A program made the translations under genes and the position numbers. Positions 7,405 to 13,893 of a stretch of 13,999 nucleotides of DNA are shown in pieces. A model generated the notes under the pieces. It was not told the DNA's origin. It saw only the letters and a list, made by a program, of their open reading frames with translations, and made no database searches. Source of the DNA: Caulobacteraceae bacterium (lineage in GTDB: Bacteria > Pseudomonadota > Alphaproteobacteria > Caulobacterales > Caulobacteraceae); contig CANGEH010000024.1 in NCBI GenBank assembly GCA_947452665.1, forward strand, positions 1 to 13,999. The letters run 5' to 3'. The stretch's first letter is position 1. Each line of letters begins with the position of its first letter.

Positions 7405-7848
7405 CTAGCTGGTCGGGGTGACGTGGCCCGAGGTCTCGATCGACCAGATCTTCTCAATATTATAAAAGCTGCGAACCTCGGGTCGGAACAGGTGGACAAT
7501 CACATCGCCGGCATCAATCAGCACCCAGTCACAACCGGGCAGACCTTCAACCCTGGCCTTGCCAAACCCGGCCTCTTTCAAGCCGCGCATCAGGTGATCG
7601 GCCATGGCCCCGACATGACGGTGCGAGCGGCCAGAGGCTACGACCAGGCTGTCAGCCACCGAGCTTTTGTCTTTTAGATTAATAAAAACAATGTCTTCGG
7701 CCTTGTCGTCATCGAGCCGGGACAAGATCAAGGCCTCAACCGAGGTGACCTCATGCCCTTCGGGCAGATAGACAGAAAGATCATGGTGTGGGGCGCTGGC
7801 AATTGGGGACAGGGCCTCGGGCGCGCTTTGCGCGGTCTCACGATTCAG
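7405..7848 (-). CDS. rsfS: Ribosomal silencing factor RsfS, apparent CTG start
   Basis: RsfS binds ribosomal protein L14 and blocks subunit joining when nutrients are scarce. The core SRLDDDKAEDIVFINLKDKS, VASGRSHRHVGAMADHL, VEGLPGCDWVLIDAGDVIVH and FYNIEKIWS is unmistakable. The start is unusual. The frame has no ATG or GTG; its first TTG (7731) falls at the edge of the domain behind a poorly spaced GAGG. Upstream the frame stays open to a TAA at 7869-7867. The codon CTG at 7848-7846 lies 7 nt after AAAGGAG. From CTG the protein has 147 residues with a flexible N-terminal extension; from TTG it has 108, close to the 105 of E. coli. I prefer CTG. A frameshift error near the 5' end is the alternative. 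Confidence 0.9.
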   Translation of the reverse strand: MNRETAQSAPEALSPIASAPHHDLSVYLPEGHEVTSVEALILSRLDDDKAEDIVFINLKDKSSVADSLVVASGRSHRHVGAMADHLMRGLKEAGFGKARVEGLPGCDWVLIDAGDVIVHLFRPEVRSFYNIEKIWSIETSGHVTPTS

Positions 7849-7862
7849 CGTGAAACTCCTTT
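7849..7862 (-). promoter_or_regulatory. Strong Shine-Dalgarno that decides the rsfS start
   Basis: On the minus strand AAAGGAG (complement of 7856-7862) is followed by a 7-nt spacer and the codon CTG at 7848-7846. It is among the best anti-Shine-Dalgarno matches in the window, yet no ATG, GTG or TTG follows in the rsfS frame at a workable distance. A GTG three codons on is out of frame and leads to a short peptide. Confidence 0.7.
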
Positions 7863-7908
7863 GTGTTTAAGTTTTGGAGAAGCACCCTATCACATCCGAC
7901 GGGCGCGG

Positions 7909-8595
7909 TCATTGCCCATCTGAATCGCGCTTTACCGCGCGCCTTTCCGAGCGAATGGCCGAGGATGAGGCCGGATCGAGCGGCACATTCAAATAGGTCC
8001 AGGCCGGAGCGAGGTGGTCGGCAAGCCTATGGCTGGCCTTGGGGCTGAGCCGGGCATGGCCAAACCGGCGCGCGGCGGGGGCAAGGCGGCTCTTGATCAG
8101 GGCGCCGGGCCGGGCGATCACGGCGACCGGCACCAGGGCCATGATTTCCAGCCAGCCACGCCAGCGGTGCAGGGCGGCTAGGCTGTCTGCGCCCATGATC
8201 CAGACAAATTTCACGCCGGGAAACCGGGCCTTAAGCGCGCGCAAGGTATCGATCGTATAGCGCGCGCCAATCCGGCTTTCAAAATCGCTGATCGGCATGG
8301 TGCGGCCATGGATGTGGCCCCCGACCAAAGCCTTGGTCTGGGCAAGCCGCACGGCCAGATCGGCGGTCTCATCGGCGCGCTTTAACGGGTTTTGCGGCGA
8401 GACCAGCCATATGACCTGATCGAGCCGAAGCCGGGTGAGGGCGGTCTTGGCCACCAGGGCATGGCCGCTATGGGCTGGATTGAACGATCCCCCGAACAGA
8501 CCCACCCGCATGCCCGGCTCCAGGTGAAGGCCTGGGCGCAGGGCGGCGGGCCGGCCCGCCCTAGGGGCGCGTCTGGCCGGTCCCGCGAACCACAT
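7909..8595 (-). CDS. nadD: Nicotinate-nucleotide adenylyltransferase NadD
   Basis: NadD joins ATP to nicotinate mononucleotide, giving deamido-NAD in the NAD synthesis pathway. The nucleotidyltransferase motif GLFGGSFNPAHSGH (residues 32-45, HSGH as the HxGH-type site) and the C-terminal SSSAIR (210-215, matching the family ISSTxIR) are both present, with GADSLAALHRW (135-145) between. The longest frame starts at ATG 8595 and overlaps proA by 35 nt, giving an Arg/Pro/Ala-rich leader. An internal ATG at 8511 (MRVGLFGG) has TGGAG 6 nt upstream and gives a 200-residue protein. I report the long form because N-terminal extensions ending in PG before this motif are common in alphaproteobacteria. 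The start is uncertain. Confidence 0.93.
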   Translation of the reverse strand: MWFAGPARRAPRAGRPAALRPGLHLEPGMRVGLFGGSFNPAHSGHALVAKTALTRLRLDQVIWLVSPQNPLKRADETADLAVRLAQTKALVGGHIHGRTMPISDFESRIGARYTIDTLRALKARFPGVKFVWIMGADSLAALHRWRGWLEIMALVPVAVIARPGALIKSRLAPAARRFGHARLSPKASHRLADHLAPAWTYLNVPLDPASSSAIRSERRAVKRDSDGQ

Positions 8596-9850
8596 ATTTA
8601 TAGGTCGTTAGTTGTTCGGCCCCAACCGGGCCGCGCGCATGAAGCTTGTCGGTGGCAATCCCGATCTCGGCGCCAAAGCCAAATTCGCCGCCATCGGCAA
8701 ATTGGGTCGAGGCATTGACCAGCACAATCGCCGAATCTACAGCGGCGATAAAGGCCTCAGCTGATGCCTTGTCCTCGGTAATGATTGCGTCGGTATGGCC
8801 AGAGCCATAGAGGCGGATATGGTCGGCGGCACCGGCCACGCCCTCGACAATCCGCACCGCCAGTATCGGGGCTAGATATTCAGTGCGCCAATCCTCCTCG
8901 GTGGCAAGGGTCATGCCCGGCACCAGGGCCATGGATGCGGCATCGCCGCGCAGTTCGCAGCCCTTGGCCATCAGGGCCGCCGCAATCGGCGGCAAAAGCG
9001 TTTGGGCGGCAATCTTATCGATCAGCAAGGTTTCCAGCGATCCGCAGACCGAAACCCGGCGAAGCTTGGCATTGACCACCACCTCACAGGCCTTGGTCGG
9101 GTCAGCCGCCTCGTGCACAAAGGTGTGGCAAAGCCCCTCTAGGTGGCCAAGCACCGGCGCGCGAGCCTCGGATTGCACCCTGGCGACTAAGCTCTTGCCG
9201 CCGCGCGGTATGATCAGATCGACGCAACGCTCGCCGCGCTCATCGCACAATCCAGCCAAGATTAGGCCAACGGCGGCGCGGTCTGGGGTCGGCACGGCCT
9301 GAACACACTCAGCCGGAAGACCTGCAGCCTCAAGCCCCTCGACCACAGCGGCATGGATGGCCAGGTTCGAGGCTAGGCACTCAGAGCCGCCGCGCAACAC
9401 GACCGCATTGCCGGACCGGATACACAAGGCTGCCGCATCAGCGGTGACATTAGGCCGGCTTTCATAAATCATGGCTATGACGCCGATCGGGGTGCGTACC
9501 CGCGAAAAGTCTAGACCATTGGGCCGGGTCCAGTGATTCATCACCTCGCCGAGCGGATCAGGAATGGCAGCCACCACCTCTAGGCTCGCGGCAATAGCTT
9601 CCAGCCGTCCAGAATCGAGGGCTAGGCGATCAAGCATGGGGCCAGAAACGCCATTGTCCCTTGCCGTCGCTAGGTCCTTGGCATTGGCAGCCAAGATCGG
9701 CTCAGAGCGCGCGCGCAGGCTGGCGGCCATGGCGGTTATGGCCCGGGTGCGGGTCTGGGCATCGGACAGGCGCAGGGCCTCAGCGCCGCGCCGCGCGGCC
9801 TGGCCCATGGCCGACATCTGGGCCCCGAGAGGATTATCTGAGGTATTCAT
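8561..9850 (-). CDS. proA: Gamma-glutamyl phosphate reductase ProA
   Basis: ProA reduces gamma-glutamyl phosphate to glutamate semialdehyde with NADPH, the second step of proline synthesis. The 429 residues cover the whole family length. Recognisable blocks are PIGVIAMIYESRPNVTADAA (121-140), KSGNA-like IRSGNAVVLRGG, DLIIPRGGKSLV (211-222), the catalytic cysteine segment NAKLRRVSVCGSLETLLID (C269), YGSGHTDAI, and the tail FGFGAEIGIATDKLHARGPV. It follows proB by 63 bp in the same direction, and the pair forms a functional unit. The stop is TAG. Its 3' end probably overlaps nadD. Two in-frame ATGs at residues 12 and 15 are possible alternative starts, and no strong ribosome binding site separates them. 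Confidence 0.97.
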   Translation of the reverse strand: MNTSDNPLGAQMSAMGQAARRGAEALRLSDAQTRTRAITAMAASLRARSEPILAANAKDLATARDNGVSGPMLDRLALDSGRLEAIAASLEVVAAIPDPLGEVMNHWTRPNGLDFSRVRTPIGVIAMIYESRPNVTADAAALCIRSGNAVVLRGGSECLASNLAIHAAVVEGLEAAGLPAECVQAVPTPDRAAVGLILAGLCDERGERCVDLIIPRGGKSLVARVQSEARAPVLGHLEGLCHTFVHEAADPTKACEVVVNAKLRRVSVCGSLETLLIDKIAAQTLLPPIAAALMAKGCELRGDAASMALVPGMTLATEEDWRTEYLAPILAVRIVEGVAGAADHIRLYGSGHTDAIITEDKASAEAFIAAVDSAIVLVNASTQFADGGEFGFGAEIGIATDKLHARGPVGAEQLTTYKYVVRGTGQTRP

Positions 9851-9874
9851 GTCTTGGCTTTGCCGTGAGACGCA

Positions 9875-9894
9875 GGGTTTTGCAAGATAAACCC
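9875..9894 (-). other. Hairpin in the proB-proA gap
   Basis: GGGTTT (9875-9880) and AAACCC (9889-9894) form a perfect 6-bp stem with an 8-nt loop inside the 63-bp gap between proB and proA. It has no downstream T-run on the minus strand, so it is not a terminator. It could affect mRNA processing or the ratio of ProB to ProA, but may be chance. Confidence 0.25.
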
Positions 9895-9913
9895 GATCAT
9901 CAGGCGGGACCCT

Positions 9914-11038
9914 CTAGTTGCGGCTCAAGGCCAGATCATCGGCATGGATCAGGGTTGGGCCCGCCGTATAGCCCAGCAAGGTCTCGATCTCGCCAGATTG
10001 GCGACCCTTGATGGCCGAAGTCTCGTCGGCGTCATAGCCGATCAGACCCCTTGCAATCTCGCGCCCGTCTGGACCGAGCACCACCACACAGTCGCCGGTC
10101 TCGAACCGGCCCTCGACCGCAGTCACGCCTGCAGGCAAAAGCGATTTGCCAGACTGAAGCGCCTTGGCCGCGCCTGCATCAATGCGGATCTGGCCCATGG
10201 GCGCAAGCGATCCGCCGATCCATTGCTTATAGGCCGCGGCCGGCGTGGTGGTCGGCTCAAACACGGTCGAGCGCGCGCCCTCTTCGGCGGCGAGCAGGGG
10301 CGAGGGGCGATTACCCAGGGTGATCAGGGTGGCGCAGCCGGCGCTGGCTGCAATCTTGGCGGCGATCAGCTTGGTGGCCATGCCGCCTGTGCCAACGCCA
10401 TCGCTCAGATTGGCGCCGCCGGCCATGGCATCAATCTCGGGCGTAAAGTCTTGCACCACGGCAATATGCGTCGCTGTGGGATCGCTGCGCGGATCAGCGG
10501 TATAAAGACCGTCAATATCGGATAGGAGCACCAAGAGGTCAGCCCCGATCATCTGGGCGACCCGCGCGGCTAGCCTGTCATTATCGCCATAACGAATTTC
10601 TTCGGTGACGACCGTATCGTTTTCATTGACCACGGGCGTAACGCCCAGCGCCAAGAGCGTTTCTAGCGTGGCGCGGCCATTGAGCCAGCGGTGCCGGATC
10701 TCGGTATCGTCGCGGGTCAGCAGGATCTGGGCTGTGATTAGGTCGTGCGGCTCAAACGCCTCTTCCCAGGCCCGCATAAGACGGCTTTGGCCCGCGGCGG
10801 CGGCGGCCTGTTTCTCCGGCAAGGTGACGGTGCGCTTGCCAAGGCCTAGTCTTTGCCGCCCAAGCGCGACCGAGCCAGACGAGACAAGCAGCACCTGTTG
10901 GCCGCGCCCGCGCATGCGCGCAATATCGGCCGCTATGGCCGCCAGCCAGGCGTGATCGGCCAGGCCGCTGCCCTGATCAACCACCAGGGCAGAGCCAACC
11001 TTGATCACAACACGCTTGGCGTGGCTAAGTCTGTTCAC
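9914..11038 (-). CDS. proB: Glutamate 5-kinase ProB
   Basis: ProB phosphorylates glutamate to gamma-glutamyl phosphate, the first and usually proline-inhibited step of proline synthesis. The 374 residues contain the amino-acid kinase domain (about 8-258) with VVIKVGSALV (10-19), VSSGSVALG, PVVNENDTV (135-143), YGDNDRLAARV (150-160) and GTGGMATKL (217-224). An RNA-binding-like PUA domain (about 280-357) follows, as in the standard two-domain form. The start codon is GTG at 11038-11036; it overlaps the obgE stop as GTGA (11035-11038), which implies translational coupling to obgE. The stop is TAG. Confidence 0.97.
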   Translation of the reverse strand: MNRLSHAKRVVIKVGSALVVDQGSGLADHAWLAAIAADIARMRGRGQQVLLVSSGSVALGRQRLGLGKRTVTLPEKQAAAAAGQSRLMRAWEEAFEPHDLITAQILLTRDDTEIRHRWLNGRATLETLLALGVTPVVNENDTVVTEEIRYGDNDRLAARVAQMIGADLLVLLSDIDGLYTADPRSDPTATHIAVVQDFTPEIDAMAGGANLSDGVGTGGMATKLIAAKIAASAGCATLITLGNRPSPLLAAEEGARSTVFEPTTTPAAAYKQWIGGSLAPMGQIRIDAGAAKALQSGKSLLPAGVTAVEGRFETGDCVVVLGPDGREIARGLIGYDADETSAIKGRQSGEIETLLGYTAGPTLIHADDLALSRN

Positions 11039-12099
11039 GGCTTCCAGTCTGCATCCGCATCCATGCCCCCCATCAGCTTGGCGTTAGCGACAGCCTTTTC
11101 CCGCGCGCGCTTGGCAACAATCTCGCCATGGGCGGCGCGCAACAGATCGCGCACCCCCTCGCCCGATACGCCGGAAATAATATAGGGCGCGCGGCCTGCC
11201 ACGGCCTCCAACTCGGCGGCCTTGGCCAGACGCTCTTCTGGCGTCAGGGCATCGGCCTTGTTTAGGGCCAGAAGCTCTGGCTTGTCTTCTAGGCCCTCGC
11301 CATAGGCGGACAATTCGCCGCGAATGGTCGTCCAGGCGCCTGCGACATCGTCCTGGGTGGCATCAATCAGGTGGATCAAGACCGCCGTGCGCTCGACATG
11401 GCCCAAAAACTTGGTGCCAAGGCCTGCGCCTTCAGAGGCCCCCTCAATCAGGCCTGGAATATCGGCCAAGACAAACCGCTCCTGGGTGGTCAGATCAACC
11501 ACGCCCAGATTGGGGGTAAGGGTGGTAAACGGGTAGTCAGCAATCTTGGGCTTGGCCGCGGAGGCCGCCGCCAAAAAGGTCGATTTGCCCGCATTGGGCA
11601 GGCCAACCAGACCAGCATCGGCAATCAGTTTGAGCCTTAGCCAGATCCATTTCTCCTGACCTTCAAGGCCTGGATTGGCATATTTTGGCGCCTGATTGAT
11701 CGAGCTTTTAAAATAGGCATTACCAAAGCCGCCATTGCCGCCCTTGGCCAGGCGCACGCGCATCCCGACCTTGTCCATGTCGCAAATGACGGTTTCCTTG
11801 TCCTCTTCCATCACCTGGGTGCCGACCGGGACCTTGAGGACAATATCAGCGCCATTGTGACCGGCGCGGTTGCGGCCCATGCCATGCACGCCCGTATCGG
11901 CCTTGAAGTGTTGTTGATAGCGAAAATCGATCAGGGTATTGAGGCCATCGACCGCCTCGACCCAAACATCGCCGCCGCGCCCGCCATCACCGCCGTCGGG
12001 GCCGCCATATTCGATGAATTTTTCCCGCCTAAACGACACGGAGCCGCCGCCCCCGTCGCCGGAGCGAATGTATATCTTGCACTGGTCTAGAAATTTCAT
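11035..12099 (-). CDS. obgE: Obg-family GTPase (ObgE/CgtA)
   Basis: Obg is an essential GTPase that acts in 50S subunit assembly and in stress and cell-cycle control. The 354 residues show the glycine-rich Obg domain (about 1-158, with GDGGGGSVSFRREKF and GGPDGGDGGRGGDV). The G domain follows: G1 GLPNAGKST (166-174), switch I YPFTTLTPNLGVV, G3 DIPGLIEGA (213-221), G4 NKAD (280-283) and G5 SGVSGEG. There is no long C-terminal OCT domain, as in Caulobacter CgtA, a well-studied Obg of similar length. The start at ATG 12099 lacks a Shine-Dalgarno. A TATAAA sequence ends 5 nt before the ATG, so a leaderless transcript is conceivable. It leads the long minus-strand gene run and is coupled to proB. 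Confidence 0.97.
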   Translation of the reverse strand: MKFLDQCKIYIRSGDGGGGSVSFRREKFIEYGGPDGGDGGRGGDVWVEAVDGLNTLIDFRYQQHFKADTGVHGMGRNRAGHNGADIVLKVPVGTQVMEEDKETVICDMDKVGMRVRLAKGGNGGFGNAYFKSSINQAPKYANPGLEGQEKWIWLRLKLIADAGLVGLPNAGKSTFLAAASAAKPKIADYPFTTLTPNLGVVDLTTQERFVLADIPGLIEGASEGAGLGTKFLGHVERTAVLIHLIDATQDDVAGAWTTIRGELSAYGEGLEDKPELLALNKADALTPEERLAKAAELEAVAGRAPYIISGVSGEGVRDLLRAAHGEIVAKRAREKAVANAKLMGGMDADADWKP

Positions 12100-12137
12100 C
12101 AGCGTTTATATCGAAAAAGAGCGGTTAGGGGAAAGAG
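12100..12137. promoter_or_regulatory. 38-bp divergent gap between obgE and the DLH gene
   Basis: Only 38 bp separate two divergent start codons, so any promoters must overlap each other or lie inside the genes. On the minus strand TATAAA (complement of 12105-12110) lies just before obgE, but I see no good -35 at the right distance. On the plus strand AGGGGA (12127-12132) is a good ribosome binding site for the DLH gene. Promoter use here is inferred from orientation only. Confidence 0.35.
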
Positions 12138-12935
12138 ATGACGACGGTTCCGCGCCATGACATTGACGATTTTTCGCGTCGCGACCTGAAATTCAACCAA
12201 AAAACCAAGCCGGTCCTGACCTTGGGCGATTTTGGACCCGCTGTAATCGTGATTCATGAGGTCTATGGCTTTACACCCGAACTGGCCCGGTTTTGCCGTT
12301 GGGTGGCTGAAGCAGGCTTTCGGGTCTATGCGCCGATCCTCTTGGGCAGGCCAGATGCCCGTAATGAGGCCAAGGTTACCCTTGGCCAAATTATCGGTCT
12401 TTGCGTGTCGCGCGAATTTCACCTGTTTAAGACCGGCGCCTCCAGCCCGATCGTCGATTGGTTGCGGCCCTTGGCGGCGCTGGCGCATGAGGAATGCGGC
12501 GGTAAGGGGGTTGGGGTTATTGGCATGTGCCTGACCGGCGGTTTTGCCCTGTCCATGGCGGTTGATCCGGTGGTGCTGGCCCCCGTCTTGAGCCAGCCCA
12601 GCATGCCGCCGCGCAAGCCAGATCAGATTGATATCTCGCCGGCCGACATGGCCAAGGTCCAGGCCCGCGTGCGCGATGAGGGCTTGAACGTGCGCGGCTA
12701 CCGGTTTGAGGGCGACGATCTTTGCCGCCCGGCGCGGTTTGAGGCCCTGCAGGCCGCGCTTGGCCAAGGCTTTGTCGGCAAGAGTTTTGCCGATAGCGAT
12801 GCCGATCCAGACGGCCGCACCCCGCCGCACAGCGTCTTTACCGGCGATCTGGTCGATGCCGAAGGCCAGCCGACGCGGGCGGCAGTAGATGAGGTGATCG
12901 CGCATTTCAAGGCCGTGCTTCAGACCGCAGCCTAG
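12138..12935 (+). CDS. Dienelactone hydrolase family protein
   Basis: This is an alpha/beta hydrolase of the dienelactone hydrolase family, 265 residues, with no signal peptide, so cytoplasmic. It has the N-terminal strand and oxyanion region VIVIHEVYGFTPEL (37-50) and the cysteine nucleophile elbow GMCLTGGFAL (C131). The acid is probably D193 or D194 in EGDDLCRPAR, and the histidine H231 in TPPHSVFTGDL, so a Cys-Asp-His triad is complete. The middle section (about residues 75-110, with GLCVSREFHLFKTG) looks longer and different from the classical enzyme of about 236 residues. The substrate is unknown: such proteins act on many esters, and no aromatic-degradation genes are near. It is the only plus-strand gene in the right block. 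Its stop shares CTAG with the GNAT gene. Confidence 0.88.
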   Translation: MTTVPRHDIDDFSRRDLKFNQKTKPVLTLGDFGPAVIVIHEVYGFTPELARFCRWVAEAGFRVYAPILLGRPDARNEAKVTLGQIIGLCVSREFHLFKTGASSPIVDWLRPLAALAHEECGGKGVGVIGMCLTGGFALSMAVDPVVLAPVLSQPSMPPRKPDQIDISPADMAKVQARVRDEGLNVRGYRFEGDDLCRPARFEALQAALGQGFVGKSFADSDADPDGRTPPHSVFTGDLVDAEGQPTRAAVDEVIAHFKAVLQTAA

Positions 12936-13465
12936 GCCAGCCAAACCATCATCCGGGTCGGGACATCTGTCCTGCGCGATGCGGAAAACAGGCTGCGGAC
13001 CTCGCCAATATAAAGAAACCCGGCCTTGATCAGGACCTGGCCACTGGCGTCATTATCGGCAAAATGGCCCGCGGTCAGATAGCGCAGGCCAAGATCGTGG
13101 CTGGCCCAGGCCTGCAGGGCGCTCAAGGCCTCGGTCGCTAGGCCCTGGCCCCAAAACGGCTTGCCGATCCAATAGCCAATCTCGGGCTGACCCTTTACCG
13201 ACAAAAACAGGCCAATCGCCCCGACAATCCCGCTCTGGCCATGCTCGATAAGCAGGGCGCGGTTTTTGGGATCACGCTGGGCCAGGACCTGGGCAATATA
13301 GGTGTCGGCATCGCTTAGCTGATAGGGATGGGGCATGCGGCTGCTCATCCGCACAATATCCCAGTCCCCGGCGAGTTCGGCCAGGCGCGGGGCATCGCTG
13401 GTTTTTGGCGCACGCAGACGCAGGCGCGGCGTGATGATGTCGGGCGGGGGCTGTGTCTGGCCCAT
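12932..13465 (-). CDS. GNAT N-acetyltransferase, RimJ/RimL-like
   Basis: This 177-residue protein resembles the RimJ/RimL branch of GNAT acetyltransferases, which move an acetyl group from acetyl-CoA to an amine, often a protein N-terminus. The N-terminal block IITPRLRLRAPKTSDAPRLA is typical. The CoA-binding region reads IGYWIGKPFWGQGLATEAL (96-114), followed by HFADNDASGQVLIKAGF (134-150) with N138 and S141 in their usual places. The target cannot be told from sequence. GNAT genes often follow rpmA before obgE in alphaproteobacteria, which fits. The start ATG 13465 has GAGG 7 nt upstream. The gene lies just past the rpmA terminator, so it either has a promoter in that short gap or depends on readthrough. 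Confidence 0.88.
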   Translation of the reverse strand: MGQTQPPPDIITPRLRLRAPKTSDAPRLAELAGDWDIVRMSSRMPHPYQLSDADTYIAQVLAQRDPKNRALLIEHGQSGIVGAIGLFLSVKGQPEIGYWIGKPFWGQGLATEALSALQAWASHDLGLRYLTAGHFADNDASGQVLIKAGFLYIGEVRSLFSASRRTDVPTRMMVWLA

Positions 13466-13483
13466 GGTCTGGCCTCATTGCAC

Positions 13484-13525
13484 AAAACAAAAAAGCGGGG
13501 AGTCCGGCGTCCGGACTCCCCGCTT
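13484..13525 (-). terminator. Rho-independent terminator of the rplU-rpmA operon
   Basis: A perfect 15-bp stem (arms 13493-13507 and 13511-13525, core GCGGGGAGTCCGG) with a 3-nt loop lies 65 nt past the rpmA stop. On the minus strand it is followed by TTTTTTGTTTTG (complement of 13483-13494). GC-rich stem plus T-run in this orientation is a textbook intrinsic terminator for rpmA. The plus-strand side has no T-run, so it does not serve the convergent DLH gene. Confidence 0.93.
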
Positions 13526-13589
13526 GGGTCTTGTCTTGTCCGGATCGCTGCGATTTTGCGGCGCGATCCGGGGGAAGCCTTTGGATCGC

Positions 13590-13865
13590 CTATTCGGCGG
13601 CTAGGGCTTCCATGGCCGGAACGACCGTTACAAAAGTTCGGTCATTACGCTTGGTGATGAATTTTACATTGCCGTGCTCGAGGGCGAACAAGGTGTGATC
13701 CTTGCCCATGCCGACGTTTTCACCGGGATAGAATTTGGTGCCGCGCTGGCGAATAATGATATTGCCGGCCAGAACCTTCTCGCCGCCAAACTTCTTTACG
13801 CCAAGGCGGCGACCGTCGGAATCGCGACCATTGCGCGAAGAGCCGCCTGATTTCTTGTGAGCCAT
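13590..13865 (-). CDS. rpmA: 50S ribosomal protein L27
   Basis: L27 sits at the peptidyl-transferase centre of the large ribosomal subunit, where its N-terminus contacts tRNA. The 91 residues begin MAHKKSGGSSRNGRDSDGRR and contain VKKFGGEKVLAGNIIIRQRG, all diagnostic. There is no N-terminal cleavable extension of the Firmicutes type. It starts at ATG 13865, with AGGAG about 7 nt upstream, 28 nt after the rplU stop, so both genes are co-transcribed. Confidence 0.98.
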   Translation of the reverse strand: MAHKKSGGSSRNGRDSDGRRLGVKKFGGEKVLAGNIIIRQRGTKFYPGENVGMGKDHTLFALEHGNVKFITKRNDRTFVTVVPAMEALAAE

Positions 13866-13893
13866 CTGGAACTCCTAAATCTCTAGCGAAGCC

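Noticed and set aside
10051..10955. Several plus-strand frames opposite proB
   Set aside because: Shadow frames of a clear glutamate kinase gene; Arg/Ser/Ala-rich with no recognisable domain.
12099..12944. A 281-residue minus-strand open frame covering the whole DLH gene
   Set aside because: It is antisense to a gene with clear family motifs, has no family motifs itself, and is a typical shadow frame in GC-rich DNA with biased third positions.
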